From Agelas oroides (taxonomy: Eukaryota; Porifera; Demospongiae; Agelasida; Agelasidae), in the NCBI GenBank assembly GCA_949130485.1, contig OX422183.1, forward strand, positions 8,832,636-8,896,635: a stretch of DNA of 64,000 bases, written 5' to 3'. The position numbers and the translations under genes are program-made. The notes beneath the pieces are model-generated. The model was given only the letters and a program-made list of their open reading frames with translations. It was not told the DNA's origin and ran no database searches. How positions within the stretch are numbered: the first letter of the stretch is position 1; each line of letters opens with the position of its first letter. This document shows, piece by piece, positions 45,440-57,600 of this stretch.

Positions 45440-48400
45440 ATGTCGAAGAGGGGTAAGCACGAGTAAAAGGGAGGAATGGTGCTATAGACAATGTAAACCT
45501 GGGGACTACAGTCCTTTGATTTGATCATAGCTAGGCATTTGGGCTATTCCATTTATAGTCGTTTACCCCCTGTGGACATTTTTGCCCGCAGGGCGCATTC
45601 TTTTGGCCTGTTTTTCTTTTACTCCCCTGGACGTAATACAGTAGTTTAGCCAAAGTAGAGAAAAAGCACAAAGCAAAGTGGCTGGAAGACCCTTTTTCAC
45701 ATTAGGCCACTCCAAATGAGACTTTAGTTTCCCGTCCTGACTTCTGTGATTTTACATGCGGGCGGGCGGTCTATTACCATTAACCATTACTATGAATCTC
45801 ATTATAAATTCGTCCGAAATAAAATCTAACTGTGTCGGAATGTGCGCATCCTGGAGCTGTCGAACCCATTCACACTACTATCGTTCCACCGAATCTGGCA
45901 ACTTTGGCGCAATGCTTTTACACGAGTCTACGTTTGCTACTGTACAGCGTACTAGTGCGCGCGTAGTACGTTGGACGGCGTTGCAGATAATTTCGAATAA
46001 TAATGGACATAATGGTCAAATGGCGCGGTAGACTCCGGAGGGGGCGGGCGGAGGACGGGAAACTATAGTCTCATTTGGAGTGGCCTTAGGGCTTTCCCAG
46101 CTTTTTGATTTGCTCGTTGCAAAGATTGCTGAAAGGACTGTAACTGGTCACTGAGACGTAATTAAGGCTTATCATAGATATTATAGACTAGTAACTAGTC
46201 TAGTCTATAAATTTTTTTTATGTCTATGGGTTTATCCACAGGGGTGTATGCCTATTTAATGGAATAGCCCACTGATGGGGCGTACACTAGCCAGTTCCAT
46301 AGATGGCAAGGAAATCAGGTAATGTTAGAATTCTTTTGCTGGTATAAGTGAGAACCATTGACAATATGTAACGGTAGACTCTCTTTTACAGTGCTGTCCC
46401 TAGATGATCTAAATTGGCTGGTGGAAAGGCTATATCCCATTCAACCAAAGTGGTATGAATTAGGGCTACAATTGGGGACACCTTCGGGAAGTCTTGACGT
46501 AATCAAGAAAGATAACTCAGAAACCACTACAGCCTTTATAGAAATGCTGAAACAATGGTTGGCTGGAAAAGAGCCGTCTCTTCAGGAACTTTCAAAAGCA
46601 CTTCGGACCAAGACTGTAGGCCAAGACAAGCTTGGTCTAGACATTTTGGACATTCTCTTGGAAACCTGTGAGTTAGTCAGTGTATAGCAACCCTGTTCCC
46701 AGGCTGAACTCCAGCTTTTCGTTTGCTTACAATATCAAAAGTAACCTTGATCCCAGGCTCTCCCAAGCTAATGGAGCTTTCTACCAATTCTATTCCACAG
46801 CTATAGATAAATTATACCACTCATGTTATTTTGGTAGTGCAAGGCAACGGAACTGCTTATATCTTTTGCTTTACACATGCATATTAGAGTGGTAATGTAT
46901 GCAGTTTGAACTCTTTAGATTTGTATAATTGAAAATGAAAAAGAAATACATCCAAATACAGCTATGAATCGGGTGTCTCTAATCGCTGGACTGGAATATG
47001 AAATGGAACGGTGGAATGGAAAATGGAATGGAACGGTCACCGTACACAGTGACATCTAACTTGACATGTCCAGCTGGCGCTGTTCAACCTATGGATTTTA
47101 TCTCACCATATAGAGGCTGTATGAACAAGTCCAGCATTGCCAGCATACATGTACTTTCTTGTTTGGTATCATGATGTCACGGTCAGAAAATTAGGTATCC
47201 ATAATCAAGGTTCCCTGGACCCGTCTGCTGCTACTATCACAGCAGCTAATGACTAACTACGATATCATGCATGGGGGGCCACACTTAGCAAAGGCTGCTA
47301 CTAAGGTTGTGAGACCTAGGAGTGACCGAGGATTGAGGTGCACAGATGAAGATTGAAGCGAGGAGACTGATCATCGAGCACTAATTTCTGCCATTACATT
47401 ATTGTCCACAACGACATTCCATAACTCTGGCTATGCAAGACTATACTATAACTATTACTGTGAGCTAGCTACAGTACCATACTTGGATATAGAAGTAGCT
47501 ATGTGGGCAATGCAGACTTGTTTATTTACGGTGAGATAGCAGCCCTAAAGATATACTTGGTAGTTCAACCTAGATTGTGCAATGGCAGTTACACGAGTTA
47601 GCTGCAACTGTACACATTCATCTTTCCATTCCATTTTCCATTCCACTGTTCCATTCCATATTCCAGTCCAGTGATTAGAGACACCCCTATGAATCTTCAT
47701 AGTAGACTTTTAGCCTTTGAATTTAGATGCTTCAGCATACTCTTCAGAGTGGTTTCACACAAATAAGAGAGTAAGTGTTGTCATGCTCATACGCTCTCAC
47801 TTCTGGGAAACCGGTTAGTCTTCTACTGTTGATTTCGTCTCGCTTCGAATGAGTGTGAGCGTGAAGCATGAAGCATGTACATAGCTACTGTATAGCAAGT
47901 GGATGCTTGTAACTTGCATGTACAAGCTAATGCACACTGATACACTCATGCCATGTTATTCAAAGCAGGGCAAAATCAACAGTAGCTCTGGTTTTGGTAC
48001 ATTCCTTTCGTCTGCATCGAAACCAAAATGCTGCCACACAACACTTCATGTTCTTTTTGGTAGCCAAACAGCCCCAGACGTTCACGAGATTGACAGTACT
48101 TGACTTCACCAGAAAGAAACTCACTCTATGGTTTATTGCACATGAATTTGTGGTTGGGCACTGCCCCCCCTAGCCCTACGTCCACCTCGCGTCCACCAGA
48201 CGTCATTCACGTGACAGGTGTTCTCAGGCCTTCCCCGTTTTTCGCGCTCTTCCACCTCCGTGTATTATATTGAACGCAAACCAAAGAACAAAATATGGGG
48301 TAGGCCTGGGGTCCAACATCGTAACACTCCTCCACTGGTCAGGATTCAAGACATTCATGTGGTCAAAACCTTACCAGTAAAGTAAGCTTAGTGCACACAC

Positions 48401-51400
48401 ATTTGTGGTTGCTCCTTCCCCCTTCCCTTCACATCCACCTGGCATCATTCACATGATGAATGGCCTTCCTTCTTTTTTTTGTTATTCTTCCACTTTTATG
48501 TCCTATTGTTCAGTCCCAGTTTACTGTAGTAGAAATAGCCTTGTTTCCAGGTAGTCTCGTGCCCAGCCCGCATGTGCCTCCCGGTGAGAAACGGTCGGTA
48601 AACAAAGTCAAATTTCTTGTGCTTATTCCAAAAAGTGTTAAGGACCAATGAGATTGCAAGATTGGTAATTGTTACGTAGCACTTCCCTTACAGTAGCATT
48701 TTTTTTATCTCTACTTGAATATCTGTACATTTTTGAGCAGGTTAGGTATAAAATGTTTTGTAAGTGACACTGTTACAAAAGTGAGCGTTAGCCCAAGAAA
48801 TTTGACTTAGTTTAACAGACTGCTTCTCCTTGTGAGAGGGTGGATTCTGGGGAAGATACTAGTTTCCAGGCCCCTTTAATTCTTCGAGCAGCAGGAAGCA
48901 ACCTGAAATTGAGACTTGAGTGCAAAATGTTTAGCTAGTTAGGATACAGTTCATAGCAAGGTAGTAGTGGCAAGATCTGTTGATCATACGCATTCATAAA
49001 GGTATTGGTTTGCTTCGCTTAGAACTAAGAAACTGTTTGCAAGACTGTCTGGCTATGTAGGAGTGGCTTTGTATATAATTGAAAGCACTAAAGTGAAAGT
49101 TAACTCTCTCAGCACAACACCAGGGCCGGTCCAGTTAGTCCAGTTTCAACTGGACCACTTTTTTCCCCCAATACATTGTGGCTTGCTTGGCTAATTAGTG
49201 CTATAAGCATTGCTTGGTGGACGCTCCCCACGTGCACATAGTGCACGATTAGCAAACGATTGGAAACCGAAACCAGTGCTGTACGGCGCAGTGGGCAGGA
49301 AAGGTAGATATTCATACATGTGCATGGAGTCTGTTGCCTGGCCACCTAAAAGCTAGTCTCGTGCCCAGACCCCACCCGCGAGGAGAGGGTCTGGTGACAT
49401 CCGACCGATCCCCCGGGCTTCATTAACATTGATTGCTGTGCTATCTGCAGGTAATTTACAATACGTGGTTGCAATTGCACAACACCGGAAATTTTTGGCT
49501 ACTTCAGCACGATATATGACACAGCAATTTTTTGGCACATAAATTAGTTATCAGTTTGCATAAAGTAAGCTATGAATTTTTAATGAAGCCCGAGGAATCG
49601 GTCGGATGTCACCAGACCCTCTCCTCTCGGGTGGGGTCTGGGAACGAGACTACCTAAAAGCATAATTCCCAAAATTATTTCAGAAGCAATCTCATAGCCT
49701 CTAAATTCGAAAATTTATGTGGGGGGGGGGGGGGGGGGGGGGGCAGGCTTCCAGACCCCACCTAGCTGTTGCAATAGTTACCTTCAAAATCTGATGGCTA
49801 TGGCCCTGAACACCATTAAAGTGATATGGTACCATTGGAATCGTCGTTTCAAGCTCTTTTCAAAAATAAAGGTTGTTGTTGTTGTGATAAACAAATTTTA
49901 ATTTTCATCCTGACATCACTAATTAAAGATGTATTTTTCACTTCCAGCATCAGCTGATGACCGTCCAGCTCCCCTCTTACCTCAATCTCCAGTTCCTGCT
50001 ACAGAAGCTCAAGATAGCATTCTTCCCAATCTTCATTTGCAGGGTAAATATTATGAGCTTAGATCTTAGAGTAGAACACTTACACTTGACTAGCCTCAAA
50101 CCCAGGCTTTTGTTCCAAACTTTGTCTCACAGCTTTAGAGCAAATTGTAAGGCAAAATCTGGAACAGAAGGCCAGGGTTGAAGGCTAATATGAAGCGCTG
50201 AGAGCCAGAGTGGACTAACTCACAAACATTGAGTTGGCCCCTGCTAAGTTGGGATACTCTTGAAATGTGTTTCAGGAGCTGCATAGAATTTCACATTTTC
50301 AGCCATACGTTTGTAGTTTTTTTTAAATCAATTCAGGCAATTTCCAGTACTTGATATGTGGGTTAGTAGTCCACTCCGGCTCTAAGCCCTTCCGTCCTAA
50401 TGCTTGACTGCAATTTTACATTTGGTGGTATATCCTTGTATCCAGGCCCTCACCCTAGCTCTATAGTGCTGCAAGCTACAAATGCTTAGCCTTGTTCCTT
50501 GGATCATTTCCACCAGAGCATTGAAACGAGGATATCAAAAGCTGTGATGAAGATCTGAGGCTAGCTTTGATACATCAAAGGTCTTGTACATGTATAAGAT
50601 TGATTTTGCCCTTCATTTCTTAGTCAGTGTAACGGGCGAAGTTTTGGGTACTATAACCAGTAGATACATACTGTTCACAGCTGTGCCACTTTGTTAGCCT
50701 TGAACCCAGGCTTTCCGTTCAGGATTTTGTCTCACAGCTTTGGATTTTTCTCCAAAGCTGCAAGACAAAATCCGGAGCAGAAAGCCTGGGTTCAAGGCTA
50801 ACACTTTGTAGTGTAGGCAAGCCAAGATTTATCATACAGGTGTTATACACATTTAATTTTTCTATGTTAATAATCTTATCCTCTGAGAAGCATCAGAAGC
50901 TATTTCCACTCAGTCATCCCCCTGTGCAATACCAAAAGTGATGTTTGTGTAGGAACTAGACTACTCAGCACTTTTACACATGCTGGTGTTTATCCACATT
51001 ATAGGAGGTTCATCACGGAAAGGTGACCATTGGCCTCTGCAGTCGATTGAAAATTCAATGCCTTTCGCTACCAGTACACCTAAGCCTGCAGGTGAGGTTT
51101 AAACACCATCTTACAGTGTGGTAAAGGCAACCACCATAACACATGCTGTTATAGTAACAACCATTTTATCTAATAGCAAATATTGACCTAACCAGCCTTG
51201 AGCTTGTAGTTGTAAATCATGGAAATATTGTGTACCCGGTACATGTACACAACTCTGCGTCAAATGGCTGCAAATGCTATAATCATTAGGTCGTATCACT
51301 CTAATAAGGGTAGTGCTTTGTGTGCAATTTGGAACATAAAAGTCCACGTGCTTAGCTACATCCTTTGGTCAGCATTGGCCATTTCACTCCCTGTTGATAT

Positions 51401-53296
51401 GCAGGAATGGGCTTGTCCTCTAGCTCATTTTTTAGGGCCTCAATTTTCAGTTTCGATTTAGCTTGGGGACAAGGCTAGGTTTGGATGGCCAAGAGCACTG
51501 ACTGTTGTGGTTAGAGTCACATAGCTGTCAACAACAGCTACTAGATGCTTAGTTTAGGAAATTTGGCAATGGGTCCATTGGCTGAGAATGACCACAGAAA
51601 TTCGACCATGTGTAGTGCAAACCTACATGTGTACATTACTTGCAATTGCCAGTTTGCACCAGGAAATGATTGCATATGGGTTTTAAAACATGGAATCACT
51701 CATCACACAAAGGAAAATAGCTAGCTACCCCTAATGCACAGACTGATGATGACTTCTGAATTCCTATTTCAGCTGCAGCAAACCAACCACCAAAGCCTGC
51801 TATAGCAGACACACCAATATCTTTAAGCCAGGACTCTGGAATTGGTCTTGGGTCTCGTTCTTTCATTTGCGAGTGTGGAAAGTGCACCTTCAAAACATAT
51901 CGTACTCAAGGTTGTCCAGAAAGTAGATTTCCCTATCTTGTTACAAGCGACATGTCTGCTGAAGATCGTCAGTGGTTTGAATCCAAGCTTCAATGCGAAA
52001 CTGATGAAATTATCAACTTATTCAATGATGTTACTACTGCGACATTGAAATCATTTTGTAAGCGTGATGTTTCAGTGCATATTATCAGCATGCAAGTGAA
52101 AAATCTTCAGCTCAAATCTTCAAGGCAGTGTTCAATCCGACGGAAAACGATAGAGGAATGGTTTGATTACTTAGCTAACTATTGGTCATGGTTCAACACT
52201 CGTGTTTTGGAACAGCTGATTAAACATTGTGGTACAGAAGAGGATAAGGAACAAATGGCACTTTACCTTGAGGCACGAAGAGTTTTCCTTACGAGGAGTA
52301 TTTTCAGCATTCCACAGAATGCCTATGGTGAGAAACGATGTACAAATTCAAAAAAGCTTGTTCTTAAGCTGGGCAACACTGTGTATGATGGCAATGAAAC
52401 AAAAGCAATTGTCCTTGAACAGATACGAACACTAGTATGTGCGACACTTCCGAATCAGACACATGTTGAATTGCTTAAAGTGAGGGACGGGTGCCTTGAG
52501 TTGACCTTTCAGATTCCAGATCAAAAGGTACCTCATCTGGCGGAAAAACAGAAGTGCAAAATAGCACAGAAAGCGGTTCTCTCCCTCACAATTGAGGATG
52601 AAGTTTACTTTCTGGTATGATAATTGCCACATTCATTGTATGCACAAATACATACACATATGCTTTACCTTTTGTCATGGGGAGAGTGTTTTTGTAGGAA
52701 CATGGACCTGCGTTCATGTGGTGAGCCTTATTAGATAAGGATATTTAGTGCAAAACACCTCGTCAGGAAACAGTTTGGCTGCATGAAAGTGTGTAGTACA
52801 TGTACACTTGTAGCCTCGTTCCCAGGTCTGCTGGGAATGAGGCTAGTGTGCTTGCAACTGAACTAGATTGCACTCTCTTGTACATGTATGTCAAACGTCA
52901 ATTCTCTCACTTCAAGATAGACTACACTCTCTTTTCCTTATAGAACACTTCTGAATCAGAGAATGAACCACCACTTGATGACTCAGCACTCTATCTTAAT
53001 ACACCTCCAGGTCATGGCATAGGTATGCCACATTTGCATTTATGAGATCATAGCATATGTTGTTTAGGAAATCTGAAAGCCCCTCATGGATTGTGTGCTC
53101 TTACACACTCAATAAATAATTAATGAAGTCTGTTTATTCCTGATATGCACATTCTGCAGGCAACTTGCGCAAGAGATCTGCCAGTGAAGACTGTACACCA
53201 TGCACCAGCAAGCCACAACGCAAAAGCCCGCGACATAATTCATCCCCTGCAGTATATTACAACTTCACTCGGACAAAGGTCATCAAAGCTTTCTAA
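45440..53296 (+). CDS. Death-domain protein with ECGKC domain
   Basis: Modelled exons: first exon either 45440-45452 (MSKR) or 46303-46318 (MARKS), both phase 1; then 46392-46667, 49948-50043, 51005-51091, 51773-52614, 52944-53022 and 53160-53296. All junction phases agree; about 510 residues. The 46392 exon is a Death domain (LDDLNWLVERLYPI, WYELGLQLG, MLKQWLAGK, LSKALR). A Pro/Ser-rich linker follows, then from about residue 190 a domain opening CECGKCTFKTY and GCPESRFPYL, mostly helical, with a terminal beta-rich part (LELTFQIPD). I recall the same ECGKC domain in uncharacterised cnidarian, mollusc and sponge proteins; its function is not known to me. The tail is basic and Ser-rich (RKRSASEDCTPCTSKPQRKS). 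Skipping the 52615 donor gives a stop two codons on. Probably an immune or death adaptor. Confidence 0.8.
45705..46085. mobile_element. Harbinger-like MITE with TTA target duplication
   Basis: Left end GGCCACTCCAAATGAGACT, right end AGTCTCATTTGGAGTGGCC, then GTTTCCCGTCC against GGACGGGAAAC. TTA stands on each side (45702-45704, 46086-46088). A 3-bp TWA target and G-rich ends fit PIF/Harbinger MITEs. It lies between the two candidate first exons of the Death-domain gene. Confidence 0.75.
46971..47686. mobile_element. GGGTGTC-ended element, perfect 9-bp target duplication
   Basis: Ends GGGTGTCTCTAATCGCTGGA and TCCAGTCCAGTGATTAGAGACACCC (last 20 read GTCCAGTGATTAGAGACACC plus C), followed inward by GGAATGGAA short repeats. 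CTATGAATC flanks both sides (46962-46970, 47687-47695). 716 bp, in an intron of the Death-domain gene. Its ends resemble those of 28836-29801. Confidence 0.9.
48141..48320 (-). repeat. Dispersed repeat related to 16640-16860
   Basis: Contains, inverted, AAAACGGGGAAGGCCTGAGA, a CACGTGAATGACGTCTGGTG segment and TTTGGTTTGCGTTC. Intronic in the Death-domain gene. Confidence 0.55.
48552..48861. mobile_element. Foldback element, perfect 9-bp target duplication
   Basis: Starts TAGTCTCGTGCCCAGCCCGC and ends GGGGAAGATACTA; subterminal GAGAAACGGTCGG and AAATTTCTTGTGCTTATTCC pair with the right half. GTTTCCAGG flanks both ends (48543-48551, 48862-48870). Same subfamily as 54306-54642 and 62853-63065. 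Confidence 0.9.
49354..49652. mobile_element. Foldback element, perfect 9-bp target duplication
   Basis: Arms of about 75 bp with TAGTCTCGTGCCCAGACCCC and GGGGTCTGGGAACGAGACTA, continuing through GGTGACATCCGACCGAT and CGGGCTTCATTAA. CCTAAAAGC flanks both ends (49345-49353, 49653-49661). 299 bp, intronic. Confidence 0.92.
49721..49743 (+). repeat. 23-base poly-G run
   Basis: Uninterrupted run of G in an intron of the Death-domain gene. Likely unstable and a possible assembly weak point; could form a G-quadruplex in single-stranded form. Confidence 0.95.
50091..50188. repeat. ~100-bp foldback hairpin
   Basis: TAGCCTCAAACCCAGGCTTT pairs imperfectly with the inverse around AGGCCAGGGTTGAAGGCTA; both arms carry TTGTCTCACAGC-type sequence. 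No clear target duplication. Intronic. Confidence 0.65.
50695..50800. mobile_element. 106-bp foldback element
   Basis: TAGCCTTGAACCCAGGCTTT and AAAGCCTGGGTTCAAGGCTA form nearly the whole element. Flanking 9-mers CCACTTTGT and ACACTTTGT match at eight of nine positions. Confidence 0.82.
52811..52845. mobile_element. 35-bp minimal foldback element
   Basis: TAGCCTCGTTCCCAG, a five-base loop, CTGGGAATGAGGCTA. Flanks GTACACTTG and GTGTGCTTG agree at seven of nine bases. It lies between exons 51773-52614 and 52944-53022. Confidence 0.7.
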
Positions 53297-54305
53297 CACA
53301 TTGTCATTTTGTGTTTGCACAGGTGCAGCATACATACTTATAATAGCTAATGCAATGACTTTGTAGCCAGCTAATTAATGCTCTGCAGGAACTGTATTCA
53401 GTTGTGGTTTCTGATTTGTCTGCATGTGCTCCAGCATTCTCAATGTTGTACTGGATAATGCCAAAATGTTGGCGTGTTTCGGCAATGATATATGAGACTA
53501 CCTTTGTTGGAATCCTTCATAACATTACATTTCATCATGGTGTTGGTGCAACAAGCACATCATGCCTAAGTTGCATTCTAGCCCATTGTTAGCTATGTGT
53601 AGCAACGTGAGCAATGCCAAGGGTAGAGAGGGTCTTTGTGAAAGCTGGACTCTGGACTCTGGACTGGACTCATGGACTGGACTATGGACTTGATGGACTG
53701 AGGTGCTTGATGTTACCTGATATAAGTGCATGGCTAAAACTGTTGTTTGAAGTGCCCTGGGCCTTGGCAAAGGCATCTTAGACCATGTGACAATATATGC
53801 ATGCAGCAAGAGAATGGCTGTGCATGTGGGTCAGCATTGCAAGGTCCAACCAAGACCCATGTTGGTATGTCTACTTTGGCCAAGACACATTCTATATTCA
53901 TGCAACAACAGTGGGTGTGGCTCAGCGTTGCAAGGCCCAAGACATTTGTTTAGGAGCTGATTGTAGGTTATGGTAATGTGGCTGTAAACTGACAACATCA
54001 TTCTTATAGAGCCCTAGTACCTTGAAGGTAGTGATTGGTCCGCGAGTGGTATAGTTCATTTGCTGCACAGTTCAGCCTCACCATCAGCTCATAGAAATCA
54101 ACCCAGGTCCTCAGAGATCTTGATAAATGTTTGACTACCTCTGCTTGTGAAATACCAACTGAGAGATACTCATGCATGTCTATGCTCATTGCTCACTCCG
54201 CCCTCTTGAACCGTTCTTGGGACAGAACTCAAGTCTCAGATAACCTGTTGTCAATTAAAAAGCACATTTACATTATGTCAATATTCACAAACAAAAGCTT
54301 TCGCT
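53297..54305. other. Intergenic, no gene seen
   Basis: 3' flank of the Death-domain gene. Contains short GGACTCTGGACTGGACT repeats at about 53645-53690 and a repeated CAAGGCCCAA/CAAGGTCCAA context at 53840 and 53930. No coding signal. Confidence 0.5.
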
Positions 54306-54642
54306 TAGTCTCGTGCCCCGCCCGCGCGCGCCCCGCCCGCGCGCGCCTCCCGGCGAGAAACGGTCTGGTGAACGAAGTCGAATTTCTTGGGCTTATTCCC
54401 CAAAAGTGGTAATGACCAATGAGATTGCGAGATCGGTAATTATTACGTAACACTTCCCTTACAACAGTAGAATTTGTAATCTCCATTCGAGTATCCGTAC
54501 CTTTTTTGAGCGGGTTGGCCGCAAAATGTTTTGATCGTTGCTAGGTTACATTGTCGCAAAAGTGTGCGCTAGCCCAAGAAATTCGACTTGGTTCACCAGA
54601 CCGTTTCTCCTCGGGAGAGGGTGGGGTCTGGGGACGAGACTC
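54306..54642. mobile_element. Foldback element, 9-bp target duplication (8/9)
   Basis: Starts TAGTCTCGTGCCCCGCCCGC, ends GGGGTCTGGGGACGAGACTC; inner arms carry GGTCTGGTGAACGAAGTCGA and its inverse. Flanks GCTTTCGCT and GCCTTCGCT. Close relative of 48552-48861. Confidence 0.85.
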
Positions 54643-54698
54643 GCCTTCGCTCTAGATAACTGATTTGGAATGGGAATAGTCGCTCCGCATTTGACAAC

Positions 54699-57600
54699 GC
54701 GATTTTCGGTTTTGGGCGCAGTTTATACGGAAATCCGTAAAACACCGCGTCACGCAATCCAACTTTAACCCCTAGCGCACTGAAAACTGCAAAAAGTCGT
54801 TATCCGAGACAGCGAGCAACAGACAACTTGATAATAGAGCAATAACTACAGTAGACGCCGGCTATGTGAGGGTGATGTTTTTATTATGTTTAATGCCTGC
54901 AATTAATGTTAGACTGTGTGGTTTTTTGGGCCTCTTCAGAGGGAGTGGCAGGTTTTGGGCACCAATCTTTTATTATTTAGGCCATCTCTGTGGAGCCATT
55001 CTTGACCCTCTTGGTATTCTGGCTCAGAGGCAGTGGAAGGTGCTTGAGATTGGGGGGGGCACCGATGATGGTGCGTGCGTAAGAATGCACACGATAGGGG
55101 GGTCTGGGGGCATGCTCCCCCAGATTAAAATTAGGTGCTCTGAGATCACTTCTGAGATCACTTCTGAGATCATATTTGTACCCAAATGCCACTAGTCCGA
55201 CTAGAGTGGATGACGGGAGTAGGCCTAATACCGCCGTTCGCCACGATACACGTCAGTCATCACAAGGCGTTTTCAGTCACTATAGTCATAGATATATGAG
55301 ACGTCTCATATATCTATGCTGTAGTCGACCTTGTACGTGTCGGGCCTGATGAAGTGGGCATCTTATAGACAAATTGACGACCTAGTTTCTACTTTGTACT
55401 TCACGTTGAAACTAGTTCAGACTGAAGGGCAGAGACTTGCACTTGCAGTATGCATGCGTAATAGCATAGATATGGTAATAGTATCAAACACACGAGTTCA
55501 AGACCCAAGGTGAGCTTTACTGATCATAGTTACTCAGGCCTACCTCCAGGTTCCAGGTCAAGAATTGGGGGGGCTAAGGCCCCCCCTAGCCCCCCCGGTT
55601 CCACCGCCTATGTTCTGGCTTGTCTTCTCTTGACTCCTCCTTCATTGGTCTTTATACATTGGCTTTCTGCCATGAGACCACACAGATGCTATGAAATATA
55701 GATGTATAAATACAGCACTCTTTAGGCTGTTCTACTCATAACTATCAGTCCGTCCAAAGTTGTGAAAGGCATATGCAATTGTTGAGGTAGGTGTATGAGA
55801 TCTTTTTTTTTTGTAGGCACTGCTGAAAATTACAGAGACTGGAGCCACTGCTTTCTGTCATTTGGTTTCTGTTCTAAATGTCTTGCATGAGAATCTAGGA
55901 ACAATCTGTGAATGCAGTAGTGCTGTCATTTTCGCGTTTGAGCATGTACATACAATATAAAAATGTTGAGGGTGAGTCATAGTATTCTATTCATTTTTGA
56001 TGTATCTCAATCACCTGGCTGAATAAAGCAAAAATTCAGTGATTTGGGTGCATGTATATTATGTTGTAAATAAAAGTAACTGAGGAGTCTCACCAGCATT
56101 GCCCAGTGGGTTAAAAGGACTACATCTTCATAGCCTTGTTGCTGGAATTTTTGGAAGAACTGGGACCCCAAAACAAGGACTTGTTTAATATTTAATAATA
56201 GAAGCATGTCCTTATCGCAGTCTGTATGATTATCTCTGAAGTTTCCTGCTGGATTAGGTCCATGTATGTAGCAATGACATGTTATTATCAATAACATGAT
56301 CAGTTGTGTGTCAGGTACTTGGTCATCAAGCTGTGTTGGTCCCGGAAGCCGTCTACAAGCATGTAACAGTAGAACTATTGGTCTCTCTTCAACAGATGAA
56401 AAATATAATTTATAATCATGATACAAATATTGTTATACTCTCTTTTAACTCATAGAAGAGCATATAAATGTATGTATGGGTCTTGTTGAAGGATAATAGC
56501 AGTGCTCACTGGGATTATCTGAAATGCACTAAACACAATGTTATACTGTAGAGTCCAAATTGAGCACCAACAGTTCTTATATAATAATACCTTGGAGTCA
56601 TTCAGATGGAACCACCATTTACTGTCTTTCAGTGAACGACAAACAGCAGAGTAGTGTCCAGTGTTGCTGCATATCCTTGTGTACACAACAATCCCAGTCA
56701 GCTAGTAAATTCTTCTCTCATTGGGATGCTCAGGGTTGGTTCCTATACATACGTCTACTGTAAATTACAGAGTTATGGCATGTACCTGAACTTGGACTTT
56801 AGTCGAGCATCTCACTTTATAGTATCACAGGAAAGTATTCTACATAACGCAAAAACTTTCTATTGTGTAGCTATATACATTGCTTACGTCTTCCCACATG
56901 AATGCATAGTACTTTGGGTAGTAAAGACAACTTCGTTGTCTTTTCCTGGTGAGTATGTTATTGCACCTATAGTGTATTCCATACATGTACTTACAATAAA
57001 CATCATTTTCAATTTTCATTTTGTAAGCTGGATTCTACCTATTACACTCTGAAGTGACATCTTCTACTTGCACACTATACTCTCTAACCTATTTGCAGGA
57101 GAGACGTTCAGTACATGTGCAAGGTCTCTACTCATTGCAGCAAGAGATCTTGCACATGTACTGAACATCTCTCCTGCAAATACGTTAGAGAGAAAAGGGT
57201 GACAAATAGTGTGTAAGTAATGACACAAATAAGTTGTTTGCTCACTCCGGCATACAACTGAAGATGTAAATGTTGTGTTCTTTGGTCAGATATTTCTCTA
57301 TACATTCCTTACATCTTACTTCCGAAAAGATGAGTGTTATATTTGATGCATGACAACTACAAAAACATATACCTCTTTGTGTTCCAGAGCTGGTGTTGGA
57401 TTAATCAAAAATCATTATAGCACTTGCATTCACAGCTCCTGAACCATAAAGTATATATCAAGTCATTACATACTCTTACTTCACACTAGTCTTGCTCAGC
57501 AAACTCAAAAACAGTGCTGAGGAATTCATGAGCATCACACTGCTCATCTTAACAAAGCAGTGGTAATGTGTCTGCATGGTATAAAAAAATCATTCCTAAT

